Positions 1 through 13,900 of a stretch of 64,000 nucleotides of DNA are shown here, piece after piece (position 1 is the first letter of the stretch; each line of letters begins with the position of its first letter). The DNA comes from Trichuris trichiura. Its lineage: Eukaryota > Nematoda > Enoplea > Trichinellida > Trichuridae. The notes below the pieces were generated by a model, which ran no database searches, was not told the DNA's origin, and saw nothing but the letters and a program-made list of their open reading frames with translations. The translations under genes and the position numbers were made by a program. The stretch lies in assembly GCA_037903355.1 (NCBI GenBank), contig JBAJFE010000011.1, positions 1,249,001 to 1,313,000 on the forward strand, given 5' to 3'.

Positions 1-607
1 CAATGTTGCATTTTTGTACGCATCCTTTTAGGCCATTCAAGCGCGTACGGCCTAAGCTCATCAATGAGAAGGGAAAAGCGACTTGCAAAAGCTGGTGCGA
101 CCTTTGCCATTCTTGGAGAAAGAACAAATAGGCAAAGGGTCGTCGCCGCGAACAGGATAACGAATAAGCACATTGCTACAATCGGAAAAACATTTAAGCG
201 GCAATCAATTTTGAAAACATTTTTCAATGTACGCTCAAAAATGTACGACTCGTCATCTCGGACGGCTTTGGGAATTAAAGTGCAGCTGTGCCATTCATGA
301 GATGATCAATTTCGCCTAAATTATTGCTACAGTTTCCTCCTAAGAGCAATATTAAAGACGACATCCTATTAAGCGTTAATGATTTATCCTTAGCCGTTAC
401 GGTGCTTATGGTTGCTCACCTTAATGATCTGTTTTGCTTACAATAAGTTGCAATTTAAGTGTGCCCTTTTCTTGCTTATCTTCTGCACGCGTGAGTTTGC
501 CATTGATGGGCAAAACCTTTAGGACTTTCTGATTGGTTGACAAACTAGCAAAAATCCCCTCCAGGTGATCATATTGGTTGGAGGAAAAATAAATAAATCA
601 AACTGAC
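1..607. other. No gene recognised; probably intron downstream of CTF18 exon
   Basis: Reading the minus strand past the splice donor at 607, I find no continuation of the CTF18 protein (no conserved C-terminal AAA+ lid or helical segments). The short open frames on both strands resemble nothing I know. The stretch may be a long intron whose next exon lies beyond the left edge. Confidence 0.4.
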
Positions 608-2934
608 CTGAAGAAGACGTTCGGCGAGTCGTTGTGTTTCCAATGGGGGTACATGAAGGACAAGCGCAATTCGCCTTAAGTCACGAAGTGCCGGCGCGTA
701 TAGGTCGTTGCAAATGCAAATGATCGGTCGACGTAGTAGCATTGATCGACTTTTCTTATTCGTTGCACCCTTGGCCAAAGCGACCAAATAGTTGACTGAC
801 GGCTGAACGAAAATAACTTTAGTCTCTGGAGAAAAAGTGAAAGTTCTGTTCGACTGGCAATTTTCCCTCCCAACGGGAAAACAAAGTACGCTTTAAAGTC
901 ACATTCCCTCCCATTGTACAAGTGCGCTGACGTGCAAATGAAATTTTCTTCTACTTGCCGTCCATCTTGTTGAGAAAGGAAACAATTTTTAAAAAACAAT
1001 CCCCTACCGCCGGTGCCCCGTCGATTTCGTCGACAATAACGCAATGTGGCTTCGGGGTCGCGTCAAGAGTTCGCTTCATCTGCAGTGCACCCGACAAAAG
1101 TCGACTGAAACTCTCCAACGTACGATCATCACTGAATATATAGCCTACTAAAAGAGCAAGTAATCTTTCTTCAATGATAAAATACCTTGCGTTTATTTCT
1201 TGAACGTGATAGCCGCAATGTCTAGCAACCATATGTGCCATAGTAGTTTTTCCTATGCCGGGCGGACCTGATAATAAAGCTACCTTGAATTCAGGCCGGC
1301 CATGAGCGTCCAGTTGACGATTCAACGTTTCAGCCGTGATCTCTTGATGCCGCCTCTTTTCGTAGGATAAGTGCAACGGTTTCGACTGGACTTTTATGAA
1401 GTCATTTATTGTGCCTGTTCTTTTCAACTTTTTACCGAAGACGCAGTGATCCCAAAGCTTCAACCATGTCAACAATGTACGATTGGAACCCTTAAATGAC
1501 GACATGACAAGTTGAGCAGACTCTGTCTTGTAAACAGTCATTGGCCCCTTCGAGCAGCCGCCTGTGGATACTTGTAAATTGGTTGAAAAGACAACGAGTT
1601 GCTCACGTCATCGCTTAACAAATCAATATAGGCCCGCGGTTGGTACTTGCACGACCACAGGTCCTCTTTGTAAGCGATCTCAGCCATTTCCCAATCACCG
1701 GAATCAGTTGCGATTTCATTCTGCAAAGTTGTTGCTCGACGACTGCATTCCGCTTCGTTCTAAGCGCATAGCAGCATTGTTACTCATTAAAGTACGAAAC
1801 GGAAATAAAGGGATCTATCAGTTTTACGATTTGTTTAGCAGCTGTGAGAAGCTCTTCGAACGGATGTCCCAACAGATGTCGCCGAGGGCGGTTGGCGCCG
1901 TTTTCCTGCCAACATAAAGCACTCGATCCGCTGTCGGCATTTTGTTCGCACAGCCTGTGCTCTTTGGAATTTTCAGTCGACTCCATAGCTAGGTACATTC
2001 TGTAGTAGTCTGGCAAAGTGACCGCTATCCAGTCGCTGTTTCGAGGAGGAATGGAGAAGACGTACTCTGCAGGCCAGACGTCCATTTTGCCGCCGTTCCC
2101 TAGAAGGAAGGTAAGCTGAACAGCTCTTTTTGATCATAAAGACTATAAGCGTCTATACGTAAACAGAAGCGTTGAGCAATCGAATGACGTAGTCGTACGG
2201 TTTGTTCAGGGGTCATTTTTACGGGAGGGAACAGTCAGGTACAAAAAACGCTTAACGTAAACTTGCCGACGACTGTAAACCTAAAATGGTCGTTAAATAG
2301 CCAAAAGAGCACATGCTTTTGCACGCAGACGTCGTTTCTATCCCCAGCAAGTACGCTTGGCGGAATCACTTAGACGGATATAGGACAGGCCCGCATGGAG
2401 TAACGGAGACTAGTTTATCAAAGTGACCGAGAAAACTTAACTTTATCGATTTCCAAGAGTTAAAGTATTAAGCGCACCACTGGTTGACATCAGAGACCCG
2501 AATTAAGCCCCGCCAAAAGCTTTGGAAGGAACAGAGAGTTTCAACGCGCTGTGCTGCTACATAGCCACATGGATTGACCAGTAACAAGACATTAGCCGCA
2601 TAAAGTCGCTTTCAATGATACCTGATGAAGGTAAGCGCCCATCAGGCTCGGCTACTCGACGGACATTCAAAATCTTCTCTATGGTCGAGTCCAACAACTC
2701 CTCGCCGTCCAAGAGACGACGCTTCTTTCCATCTCTTGGCTTTTCGTCGCAGCGAAGGTACCAATTCAGCGGATCTTCAGGATCGTAACTCGCTAAGACT
2801 TCGTCGTCCATTCTCACCACGCTAGGTTTGCCGCCCACTTGTTCTATTTCAAGGAAACGTTTTGAAGTACCGTAAGCCGTTAGGTCGAATAGAAGCTTAC
2901 CTGTCTTTAGCGATTGAGGAATATAAAACCGCAC
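608..2934 (-). CDS. CHTF18: CTF18-like clamp-loader subunit (3' end not in window)
   Basis: Homologue of Ctf18, the large subunit of the alternative replication factor C complex that loads PCNA for sister-chromatid cohesion and replication-checkpoint signalling in the nucleus. Exons with matching phases, 5' to 3' on the minus strand: (2934..2622, tentative), 2099..1828, 1720..1607, 1490..1186, 1131..959, 795..608. Visible family signatures in order: a VTLPD..RMYL block in exon 2; LLSDD joined to SNRTLLTWLKLWD across the third intron; Walker A GPPGIGKTT; EINA-SDDRTLESF across a 54-base intron; Walker B CVIVDEIDGAP; and RPIICICNDLYAPALRDLRR near the end. The intron 958..796 fits best with a GC donor (G|GCAAGT). 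The 2622 exon is included only because its phase (one base over) matches the acceptor at 2100; its sequence is not recognised and has no clear ATG. The C-terminal half of the family protein is not seen. The core assignment is firm and the 5' end is uncertain. Confidence 0.86.
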
Positions 2935-5900
2935 GAATTGAGTCAGCGTAAACGCTTTGAGTCTGCCTTTGCAAGCCTGTACTTGGGCAGAAAAGTTAAG
3001 CTGTAGCTACAATATTCGAAAGAATGAGGTATCGTAATAAACTATGCGCAGGAGCATGCCTGACGCTTTTGCTTCATTCTGCTTGGGCGGCAACGGGGGA
3101 AAGAATAGATTGACGCGAATAAATTTTGGTTGCCAGCTGAATGCATATGTGCTAAATTAGAAAGGAACTGCGCGTTTTGAAACAAACATATCTCAAATAA
3201 TTTCGAAGGGTCGTATAAGGCGCCAAAATAAATTCGTTAAGTGCTTTGATTTTCTAGTTAAAGGCTTTTGATTAATGTTGGCAACGGCTTTTCGCAATGC
3301 AGAGTTTGAAATAATTTCTCGCGCTAAAGATTTTGTATCACGAGTAGTTTTAACTGCATTCGTCATAACTCAATATGGACATAATTATTTTCCGCTTTAT
3401 TCCTTTCCGTGCAATTACTTTTTCCCCATTTAAGCTTAGCACATGCCTTACGTCTACTGGCAAAAAAAGTTGGCATCTTTGCCCTAATCTCAAAATTATC
3501 ATTTTTTATTCTTAATACAAGAACAATAAAACTACTTACGAAGTGCGTTTGGTTAACTACAAGCTTTTTAAATTTTTAAATGGATTTGCTTTATGGTAAA
3601 GGAAACTTCATTCGTTTTGAGCTTCTTAAGCAGACGAAGATTTATTTTGGACTTTCGAAAGAAAATGGTAGAATATAAATTCATGCCCCAACGCAGGCTT
3701 TGACTTTCTCGCATAAATTACATGTTAAATAACTTGGCAGTTTGCCAAGTGTAATCTCCTACGACATGATTGCTACGATGGAGTTATTTTGAAAAGTATC
3801 TTTGGCTTCGTAAACGAGATCATAAAAATATGCGAAATGTTGCTGTTGCTGCTTTTGGTCCCTTTTAAAGCCGCTCCAATATTGAACGGACGACACGATT
3901 GCTTTGCAAACTTGACCTTCTGATTTACGGTATGCTTTGCGGTATCTTCGCAACACGCAATCGATATTATTCTTCATAAATTGAAGTAAGAGAAATTTTA
4001 AACTACTTTGTGTTCAGGGCAAAGTCCGTAACATGCCGAATTCTGCAGATGAAAGTGGCATCTGTGCTAAATTAGTTGTTTTGCGCAAAACAAGGCAACA
4101 ATTGGTTGCACTTGTTGCATGCTGTTTTCTCGTTTAACCGAGTCTTTTCAGCGCAAGTTAAATTCCACTGCTTTTTTTTCTAGGCCAAAAGCGTCTCCAT
4201 TGCCGTCGAGCTTGCCCATCGCACAATGACTGGCACCTCACTTCGCGTTACCGCTTGTAAGTAAAACTAATCATTCGTATTTTGAAATTATCTTTTGGCT
4301 AGATGAAGAAAAGTCTTTATTTGGGCTCAAAACTGTTAGTTGTAATAAATTGCCCATTTCGTAAAAAGTTAGCTGGAAGACTGTTGGAGAAATCAATTTC
4401 AACAATGTCAATCCTTATATCATAACATTTTCTTGAAATATGCAAGAGCTAAGTACGTCTGGTTTTCGCGAACTGAAAATCCTTGAAAGAAGAATTCATA
4501 TTTTGAAATGATTTGCTGTTATTTGCTCAGTTTCTAACGTCCACACTTTCCCTATCGCTGCCATTCCGTCTGATCATCAGTGTAGATCTTTAAAAATTAG
4601 CTTTTCTTGCAATACGCAATTATGTGCAGATGCGAATTCATCGATTTATTGCTTTTCCTACACCAACTCAAACCTCATATGGTGCGTATAATCTTCATAG
4701 AGGGTATGCATAGCTCGATGATTTGGGACTAGGTTGATGTGTAACCTATTCTGCAATCTGAGCAGTGCGAACTTGTAATGCATTACATGTTACTTTACAA
4801 AAATAGTCGAAATTACTCGAAACAAACTGCAGGCTTTTACGTTAGATCGAAATTTTTGCCCCTGCAAACATATCCGCCCAAAAAATCGATCGGAAGCCAC
4901 TTAGTCGCTAAGTTTCGCTTTTGGCGTAGAAGGTGCAAGGAAACGTTTCCTTATGCTAAGTGTTCGTCGACAAAAGCTATGTAAATGTTGCTGCTAGCAT
5001 ACAGCTGTTATATCCAATAGAAATGAAAGGACGCAAAATAGGAAATGTTTCCTTTCCTTCTTAGGCGACATACTCTCAGCGTATGTAGACAGATTTCAAA
5101 AAAATCGACTTATGGCATAACGAAGCTGCTCATTTCGCTTGAGTGAGTCCTATCGTTTTCTTTTGCACTTTTTACATGCCAGCAATTTGAATAATGAAGA
5201 ATGGCCGGTGGCTATACTCATTTTGAGAACAAATTCTGAAATTTCCTAGATTAAGTTGAAATTGCGCTCTCTCATTTAAATTACGCAACTTGGAGGACAA
5301 CACGTCAACAATATCCTTTGGGCAAACACGAAAAGGCGTATGTTGGCAAACTACAGTATCTTTTTAATGATTTTCAAGTACCAAAGTTTTGAAAGGATGC
5401 CGACATTCTATTTGTAGCCAAGCGAATGCATCGTTTAGAGCAGCGTCTACGTCTGAACTATTAATGTAACGAATTAATGTTAATGTTTTTCAAAGCAACG
5501 AGATAATGGCACTGAAACTGGTGTTGACCAAAAGCAAGATTTCTAGTATTCGTACTCTTTTGTCACACCCAAGTGATACGTTGCACTAATCCGGAAGGGA
5601 AGAAAAACTGTATATTGGGCTCAATTTTTGCGCTTATTGTGCGTTGGCTACTATCCATAGTGCGTTCTGTTGAACATGACAGTCTGGAAGTGGGGTTTAT
5701 CTTAAAGGAATGCTGTTGTTTTGCTTATGTGGTCAAAGGTTTAAATTTTCTGCGTAAATTATGAATTTGAAGCATTGCCTGATCCATTTTCTTAGGGAGC
5801 AGGTTTTTCCTTAGTCGTTTCTCAGTACCGACTCTGACCGCTGCAGACTTGCGAAAGGGGCAACAGATGGGTCGATAGGAATAGTCTGAACAAATCTTTG

Positions 5901-7920
5901 CAACTCTATAGGATTGACGGGCTGTAAAAAAAACATAAATGGCTTTTATTTTCTTCTCTAAGTGAAAAACCGTTGGGATAATCCTTTGTTTTAAAGAAGA
6001 AAGGCTTATTAACTTTGTTGGTGAGTTTTGCGTCCTTTCTAGGGTGTTTTGTAAATTACTACATGCTAGGAAGGTGCTGCTGCTGCTATTTGCAGTGTCA
6101 TTCTAAAATTACCTAACTCTTTTGCAACTTTAAAAGTCTAGTTTCTCGTTCCAAGAATACGTTATGGGCTGAGAGCTTTCAAAGCAAACTTACCCCATCA
6201 TTGTCAATGCTTAACACGTATCGATAACTGTGTAGTCAGTACTAGATGAAGTGGAAGCTTGAAAGAATAAAACAGACTTTAAAGAGTCTAGGAAACTTTC
6301 TTCAGCCGCCCACGCAAACAGTAATGACAACATCAGTAATGAAAAATGAACTAGAAATTTAGGTAGATAATTATTTGATTACCGTTTACCCTAAGACTAC
6401 ATGCGCTATTTGTGCATAAGTAATTATATTTCTATCTATGTTTTTCAAATTTTTTTTATCATCGTTACTGCTTTATTGTTACCTGCTACAAGGCGCGACC
6501 ACGGTTTAGTAAGCTCCTTAGTGGCCATTCAATAAGCGAGGACAAGTTTGCGTGTCAGAGGAGGCATTACGAAAGTCAGAGCGCGAGAATCACTGAATAA
6601 ATATACTTACAGGTTGTATAGCACCGAGTCATACATATTCGTACGTTTTAGTCTTTCCTGTCTGCAATGTAGTTTCGACGTGTAACATCAATTGAATTTT
6701 TTTGAAGCGCTGTATGTTCCGCATTGACGAGTTTGGAAGAAACATTTTCTATTGACGAGATCCAATATTACTATAGGCTAATTGGTCATAGTTATCTTAC
6801 CTGTTCGGAAAGTCTCGCGTTGCTCGAACGAAGTGGAAGTGAACGCTTCTCTTTGTTGACAGCTGTGTTTGAGACGACCATCATCGCAGCCATTGGAGGA
6901 ATATCGATATGCTCATTCGATCTTCGTCAAAATTTAGGCGAGCAAAATGATACAGTTCGATACTACAGTATTTGTTGTCTCTTCGGCTATTTTCAAGCTC
7001 TTTTTCGTTGCGGCGCGCCCACGCTACACACTCGCACCAACCTTAGAGGCTTCTCATTCCGTAATTGCTTTATCTTAGTTTGCCTTCAACGGTCTCGATC
7101 GCGCGTCAGCCTTCTCTTGAACTGTCCGTTCGGATTTTCGTAAGAATCGAAATCAATTTCAACCACTTTGTGGGTCAGTTCCAATTTTCGCTGGAGCCAG
7201 ATTGTCCGGAGGAATCAGGCTGAACGACCAGCCTTATATATTCTTTAATTGGCTCAGATTGTCTTCCTTCATGCTTCTCTTACTTAGCCCAAAAAGGGCG
7301 GTTCGATTCGGAAGGTTGTCCACCCGGCAGTGCGAATGTCTAAATGGCTTCGAGTGCTGTATACGATGCAATTTCCTGCCTTTGCTTGTTGTCCGCATCT
7401 GCTTAGCTGCGCGTTGTTATCCTTTGACTAAATAACTCGATAAAGTTGTCTCCTCTCGGAGCGCGATTGCTTATCTGCCGGCTTAACCTCAGTCGATCCG
7501 TTGCGCATCTGTTCCACTTTGCCGCTGAAACTCTATATGCCTTTGCGGCGTCAGCTACGAACGCTGAAGAAGACTGAACGTTCAACGTTCGAACCGTAGT
7601 TCCTTTCCGGAGAGAAACTGAACAACACTCGACAAAGAGAGAGTCCATTCATCGATATAATGTTGCTTGAAGAGCATTGATTTTTCGGTTCCTTTTCTTT
7701 CATTTCTTACTGGTGTTTGAGTTACACCGAATTCGCACTATCCCATTGTAAACTGCTTTCACGGTCGCCTTAGTCCACTCTGCCTTCCGCAGCAATTGGT
7801 TACTCAGATTGGCTATAGGCATGCAATCCTCCCAAATGTCGTCTACTCAACTGCTTTGCATTACGGCTGCTTTTAAAATGGTGTACTCCCTCCATTGCAT
7901 CATCGCAAGTTTTCCAAACC
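2935..7920. other. Intergenic or upstream region, no gene recognised
   Basis: About 5 kb, mostly AT-rich, without recognisable protein similarity. The frame ahead of 2934 stays open back to a TAG near 3006. A 139-codon open frame at 6724..7143 (+) begins with TTG rather than ATG, and several short frames on both strands overlap at 7.2-7.65 kb, where the sequence is less AT-rich. None matches a family I know. The last part presumably contains the unc-79 promoter. Confidence 0.4.
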
Positions 7921-10900
7921 ATGGCTTATCTCATTAAGTATTATCTGTGTATGTTGGGCGACTTATATTTGCATAAAAGTCATATTGAGGTTGTCGCCTT
8001 TTTTTCTTAATTTAGTCAGTTCCAAGGTTCGCAACCTCAACGAGTACTATCAGCATGTGACCACAAGTCAGCAATTGCCATCCGGGCTGAACATTGTCAA
8101 CACTTTACGCTACTTTCAGCAGACTCTTCTTGGGTAAGTTTATTGCGAACTTTGTTTTCTTTTTGGTTTCAATGTTTGTTGCTTTGTTGTTGCAGTATAC
8201 TGCGCGAGACGCAGTCGACCAGTTTGGCACCATTTATGCGCTTGAAAAGTGAGCCAAGCCGGTCTACGCTCTTTCCAAATCTCAACTACGCCGGCTTGTA
8301 CAATGCGCTAAACAATATAATTGACATATATCCGCTGGTGACCACGGGTCAGCTCGGTAGGGCGAGCTGTCAACTTTTGTGCAACCATTCGTAAGCGCAA
8401 AGTTTTTTTCAGCGCTTGGCAACGCCATTTTGAATACGGTCCAGTGCTTGTATCTTTTTTTGGAAAAAGAGCAAGCCGAACAGCTTCCCTACAACCTTGC
8501 CTGCTTGCTGAGCATTTATCCCTCCGAGCTGTATCCCGATGTGCTGAGATTGTTGTGCAATGTTCTTCTTCCGTTTACGCTTCTCGGTAGAGCTTTTTTT
8601 CTGTCCGCTCACTACATTCGCCCTCTTTATTGTTCTTCTCAGACGAACCGGCCAATACGTACGTGGCTTCATCCCTACCGGCTATTATGATGTTGGTATT
8701 CCAATATTGCAAAGATGCACGTAAGCCCAAGTGTGCTACTAGCAACATGTCCAGTAGTGTGTAATGTTTACGCATGTTGGTTGCATGCCGCTTTCGTGTA
8801 AGCGTTCGGCTATGCTCTATGTTTGTTCGCCGCGCTCTCAGCAGGCCTTTTAGGGCACCATACGTGGCTAGTGGAAACGTTGATGCCTCTTCGTAGCGAG
8901 TTGTACAAGGCAAGTCGACAAGTTGACGCTTGGCGCTCCATTGCTTGTTGTTGCAGGATATTCTTGCCGTAATAGCGTACGGTACAAGCGAGAGTCGTAT
9001 TCCAGCCACCAATCTGTTATTTCATTATTGGCCGCTTTCCAAGGCGGACTTTTTAAATCGACGCACTACGGGTTATAGAATCCATGGTACATGTACAGTC
9101 GTAGCGACTTTTGTGAAGTTGGTCATTTTAGCTTGGGCGCCAACTAGGTGTCAGCAACGCAATTGCAGTAGCGGGGATGAAAACTTGAGCGTAAAGGTAC
9201 CGTTGCACGTGAAATTCATTTGTCATCTGTCCATTTCATCGCGTGATTTCAAAGAAGGAGATCGATGGTCTATTTTTTAAGCTTTCTATCGCTGTACGAT
9301 CAATTGAATAGCCTTTTTTTTAAGTAATGAGGCACCAAGATGACTTAAGGAACAAAATGGCAGAAGGGCCTGAAGCTAGTCGGAGGTATTGATGAATGGC
9401 AGGGCATTGAATAGCTGCGTGCCTGACTCGCTTCCTTAGAATCTCTATCTATCATTTGCACACGTTTTGCTAGAAGTGCTGCGTACAAAAAGCGAATCCA
9501 TTTAGCCCTAGTTGGCCGAGCTAAGCAAGGCTGTAACGTGGGTGGTCTTTCAGAGGCAACTGAATTATTTTTAATTCATTACTTGTTAGTGTAGACATTT
9601 TCGCGGGTCGCTATGGGCCCGGTTACTTCTCGTTTCAAAGTCAGGTTCCCTTCATGGGTTTACATGATGTTCCCTAACTTGACGAATCAATAGTCAAGTC
9701 AGTGTTGCAGTCCTTTGTCGTTGGAAAAATCATTTTATCTAAGGCGGAGCCGCGTTGCGCATTTGTGGTTGCGTACAACTTAGAAATCATTTTCCATTCT
9801 AACCTGAGGGCTATTCCGCTCTTGTCTGGGAGCAATCAACGGATAATGTACACTTTCAGACGTAGCATCCGAGAGCAGTTCACGCGCGAAGGCCGTCGAA
9901 ATACGGACCACTTTGACGGATCGAATTATTTGCATCTTTGTAGTCCCACGTACGCGTCAATGTCATGGCGTGATTTGTTTCAAGACTATAGCTTACGGAG
10001 CGGGTCCTGTCCCGTCTTCAGTAAAAAAAATTATTAATAATTCTATCTACATACTATGTACGTGGTTAAAACGAAGCAAGGAAAGTCCTGTGTACCTGAG
10101 GCTGTTGACGGGCATAACATACGCAAAATCGTAGGAGAAAATAGAGCGTGTTTTCGCAGCCTGGACAGGTGGTTTACTTTTTGTCCGCCTAATATGCAAA
10201 AATGTTCCTGAGCTTTCGGGATTCACGTAATCCTGTCTTCAGCACAAATGTGCAAGCGTTGCGTAAGTGCTAATAGTCCGAAGAGGTTCAATTTAAGCCA
10301 TTATATTAGGGAGATGGGGAGTAATAATAAAATTAATATTAAATAGTAAGAATACTTAAGTAGCTGCAGTAAAGAGAAAACAAACCAGAATATTGTTACG
10401 TTAATCAGCGTCCAGAATATTGTTACGCTTTGGTTTTTCCGAGTCCGTATAAGAGATGCGCTGAACTTTACGTTTAAGTTTCCAATTTTTTTTGACTATG
10501 CCAATATAATAAGTTTGTTGAGAGTGTTTCTTCGATCTCATTAAAATCCTTCAAACAGTTTACACGTTATTTGAACCTGCTTAGCTTCACTTCTACTTCG
10601 TACTACATATAAGCCTCGGCAGCAGCTTTGGCGTTTAGCAAATAGATATCGATAAACTACGTTGTACCCTTACGCATTCGCTTTGCGGTTATAGAAATGT
10701 TATTGTCCGGTTTATTGCGCTGAATATGGTGACATTGCGCCTCCGCTGTTTTTGTGCAGCCAATGCAGCAAGGAAGTGCCTGACACGGTAAAATCTTCGT
10801 TGTCTCCTTACTTCCAACCATTGTCAACGTTGGTTAACATTTGTCAAAACAAGGTAATCCGATGTTGCTATTTCTGGCAACATTAAATTACAGTAAGTCT

Positions 10901-13900
10901 TTTCTCGGCAGGAGTGTACGTCCAGTAATCGTCTTGCTGTGGCAACTTGCTTTTCCGAAGAGTGCGTTCGAATGAACAACTACATCCCGTCAAGATTGTG
11001 CGAACGTTGCCATCAGCAACGTCATTCCGCTAGTCATACATTCGTAAACGGTATTCCTCCGGCATGGAATTGCGACTCGAAAACGTTCACCGATATGATC
11101 TGCGCTATTGTCAGGTTTCAATTCGATTAATTAATTGAGCAAAGCGCGTCGGTTGTTTAACAAAACGAATGTTGCAGCCTTTTAAAGGAAACATCCGTTA
11201 TGCTGGAAGAAATGGAAGCCGAAAAAATTCCAAAATGGTTGCAAAAAATTGAAAACGTCGACGAAGAGAAAATGGAGCTGAGCGATGACCGCCGAATGCT
11301 ATCTCGTCTGGGTATTAAGATGTTGGTTCGCTTTTGCCCTCCAACAAAGGAAGCTCCCGATGTAAGCTTTAGTTGTTTACTTTTTCGCATCAACTCAACT
11401 TCTTGTTCGTCTCTCGTCCACAGGAGACAATAGGTCGACTTTTGGCTGCCGTTTTTCTTTGGTTTGACACGACGGCACTTTTGCCCAGCGGTAAGCAGGC
11501 ATTAGTTTTGTTATTATTTGGCTTAACTCCATAACTTGTACGCAACAGATTCCATTGGCGCCAGCATTGAAGAAGTGAAAAGCGAGGTGCGCTATTTAAG
11601 ATGTTTTTTTTGCCACTTTTCTTCTATTGACGTTTAGTTCGTAAACACGTGGCTTCGTCAAGTTATTGATTATCATTACGAAGTGTTTTTGCAATGCCTC
11701 CTACCCGAGCCGCCCATCTACGCAAGAGTTGGAGGTGTTTGGGACAAACTGTCCAAGAAGACTGATCAGCTAAAGGAAAGCTTAGGAAAAATTTTGGCTT
11801 TAATTCCTTACGATTTAATATGCTTCGAGGTATCGGCTTTGTTGCTGCAAACGGTTATTTTACTTTATCTTTTCGCGTAGACTTGGGAGCGTATAATGCC
11901 TCAATGGTTCGCTGTTATGTCCAGCGAAGTTCCCGAAGCCGACTTGATTGATTTGAAAGTCCCGCTATCGTAACTTGTCCGTAATAAGCCTATTCATTTT
12001 TATACGTACGCTATATATTGCGTAGGAAAATTTTTGAAGTCGACCTTTGTTCATTGCCTTTTCCATCGGAGAGAATTTACCACTTCATTGAGGAGCGATT
12101 GCAGAGTTCCAATTTGCAGGAACAGGAAAGCGCCCTCGGTTGGCTTCAGGTAGCAAAATATGACATCATCGTTTCATAAATCTAAGCATTCTTTCTTCAG
12201 CTGCTTACCGACGTTGACATAGTGATTCCATTGCCGATTCTTTTGTCGCTAATGAAGACGGCTGCCCTGAATGTACTTCAGTTGGAACCGACATTCCCTA
12301 CGCCATGTGCAAAGGTTTCTTCAACGTATGGTAAGCAAAAAAGCTACTTTAAAGAGCGCTTTGTTCAAGGCTGAAGAAGTGGAAGGTGACAATTGCGAAT
12401 CGGAAGACCGCGGCTCAGTTATCCTTCCGGGAACAAGTCCGACCCATCGGCAGTCCGTTTTCTGCTTTAACGACAATACCAATGTTGTTATGTTTATTAT
12501 TATGCTCGATATATTAATGAGACAGGTAGGAATTGAATTTGATCTCATAGGACAGCGGTTAGGACAGGTTTTTTCCAAGTAAAGCGCGGAAAACGTTTGT
12601 CTAAGTCTAACCGCGTCGATAAGATGTTTACTCGCTTTGCGGGTGCAACTTTGTTACTTTAGATGGAGTTGAGCGAATTTAAAAAAGAACAAGGAACGAA
12701 GACTGACGAGGCGCAAATAGTTCTCTCGGTAATGTCAGAAATTGTACGCTGTCCATGGTACGGAGTCCACTATTGTAAAAACGCTGAATGCGACGAATAT
12801 GCGGACTGTTTATTTTGTCGCGATTCGACCGTATTCTTCCAGGTAAGCTGAATGTTCATCGGCAGTGGACGTACGAAGTAGGCGCGCTTTTTTGGTTCCT
12901 TTTTTAGCTGGCAGTGGAGTTAGTTCAATTGTTGAGCCCAAAGCCGGGAACTGAGCCACCTGAAAGGTCAAGCGTTAGGCGCAAGTCAGACTTTAAAAGT
13001 CAGCCACCTTTGGACAGTCGCAGAATGTCAACCAAAGTTGGAGACGACGAACTGCCTCGTCCCGGTCAGCCATTGCATGGTGCTTCGGTCAGTGCATTGG
13101 GGGTTATTCTGTTTTTCTTTTCTTTGTTAGGTATCATCAGGAAGAAACCAAGTCTTATGCCGCTTGGTGTTCGTTCAAGCGGTGTCAACGCTACGAATTG
13201 CAGCGTCGTTGTTGAAGAATATCCGGACGAATTTGTGGGCGTTCTACCAGTGGAAGAGGCACGTTTTGTTTTCTACCTTTTCGCATCCTGACCCAGAAGG
13301 GCCATTGCAGCCCGAAGTGGTAACGGCAGAAGCGGTCACTATTCCTGATTCCGAGGCCGCCGACTGCAAAGTGGTAACAGCAAGCCTAATGGATTCTACC
13401 AGTGGGACTGCTGCTTCGGACTCGTTTGGCGCCGCAGAGAATGGCGACGGTTTCTTGTATACAAGGCAGGGAAAGTTTCGTATCCGTTTCGAGGAACTGC
13501 CAGCCGAGCTACGGCTAATCCACGCTCTTATGACGGTTGGAAATACTGTTCCGAAATAGGCAGTTGTCGACATTGCACATTTTACAGACTATAGAGAAGC
13601 ATCCGGATCCGGACGTAAAGTACTACATGCTATTGATGGTGAAAACTTTGTGTTTGAACTGTTGCGCCCTGAAAAATGTCCAGTTTGAATATCGCGGTTT
13701 TCTAATATGGGCGCAGGAGAACATCCTCATCTCCAAGTGGGTCAATATTGCCAGCGGATTTTTTTTCTTTAAAACAACCGTCCATGTCGTAGATTTTGGA
13801 AGCTGCTGCAGTCTCAGTACAGCCAAATATCCGAGGTGTGCACTTGCTTAATTTTCCACTGCTTGTCTCTTCCCGGCGGAGCGGACGTCTTCTGGTCGGT

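Noticed and set aside
6724..7143. 139-codon frame upstream of unc-79
   Set aside because: Starts with TTG, resembles no family, and could not be linked in phase to the unc-79 first exon; not called a gene.
7300..7330. GGTTCGATTC resembling a tRNA T-loop
   Set aside because: No acceptor stem, D-arm or anticodon arm can be drawn around it.
13262..13300. 34-base intron in unc-79 ending at GACCCAG
   Set aside because: Shorter than the other introns; later acceptor CCATTGCAG with donor TTT|GTTTTC gives a 43-base intron in phase and is preferred, though neither is proven.
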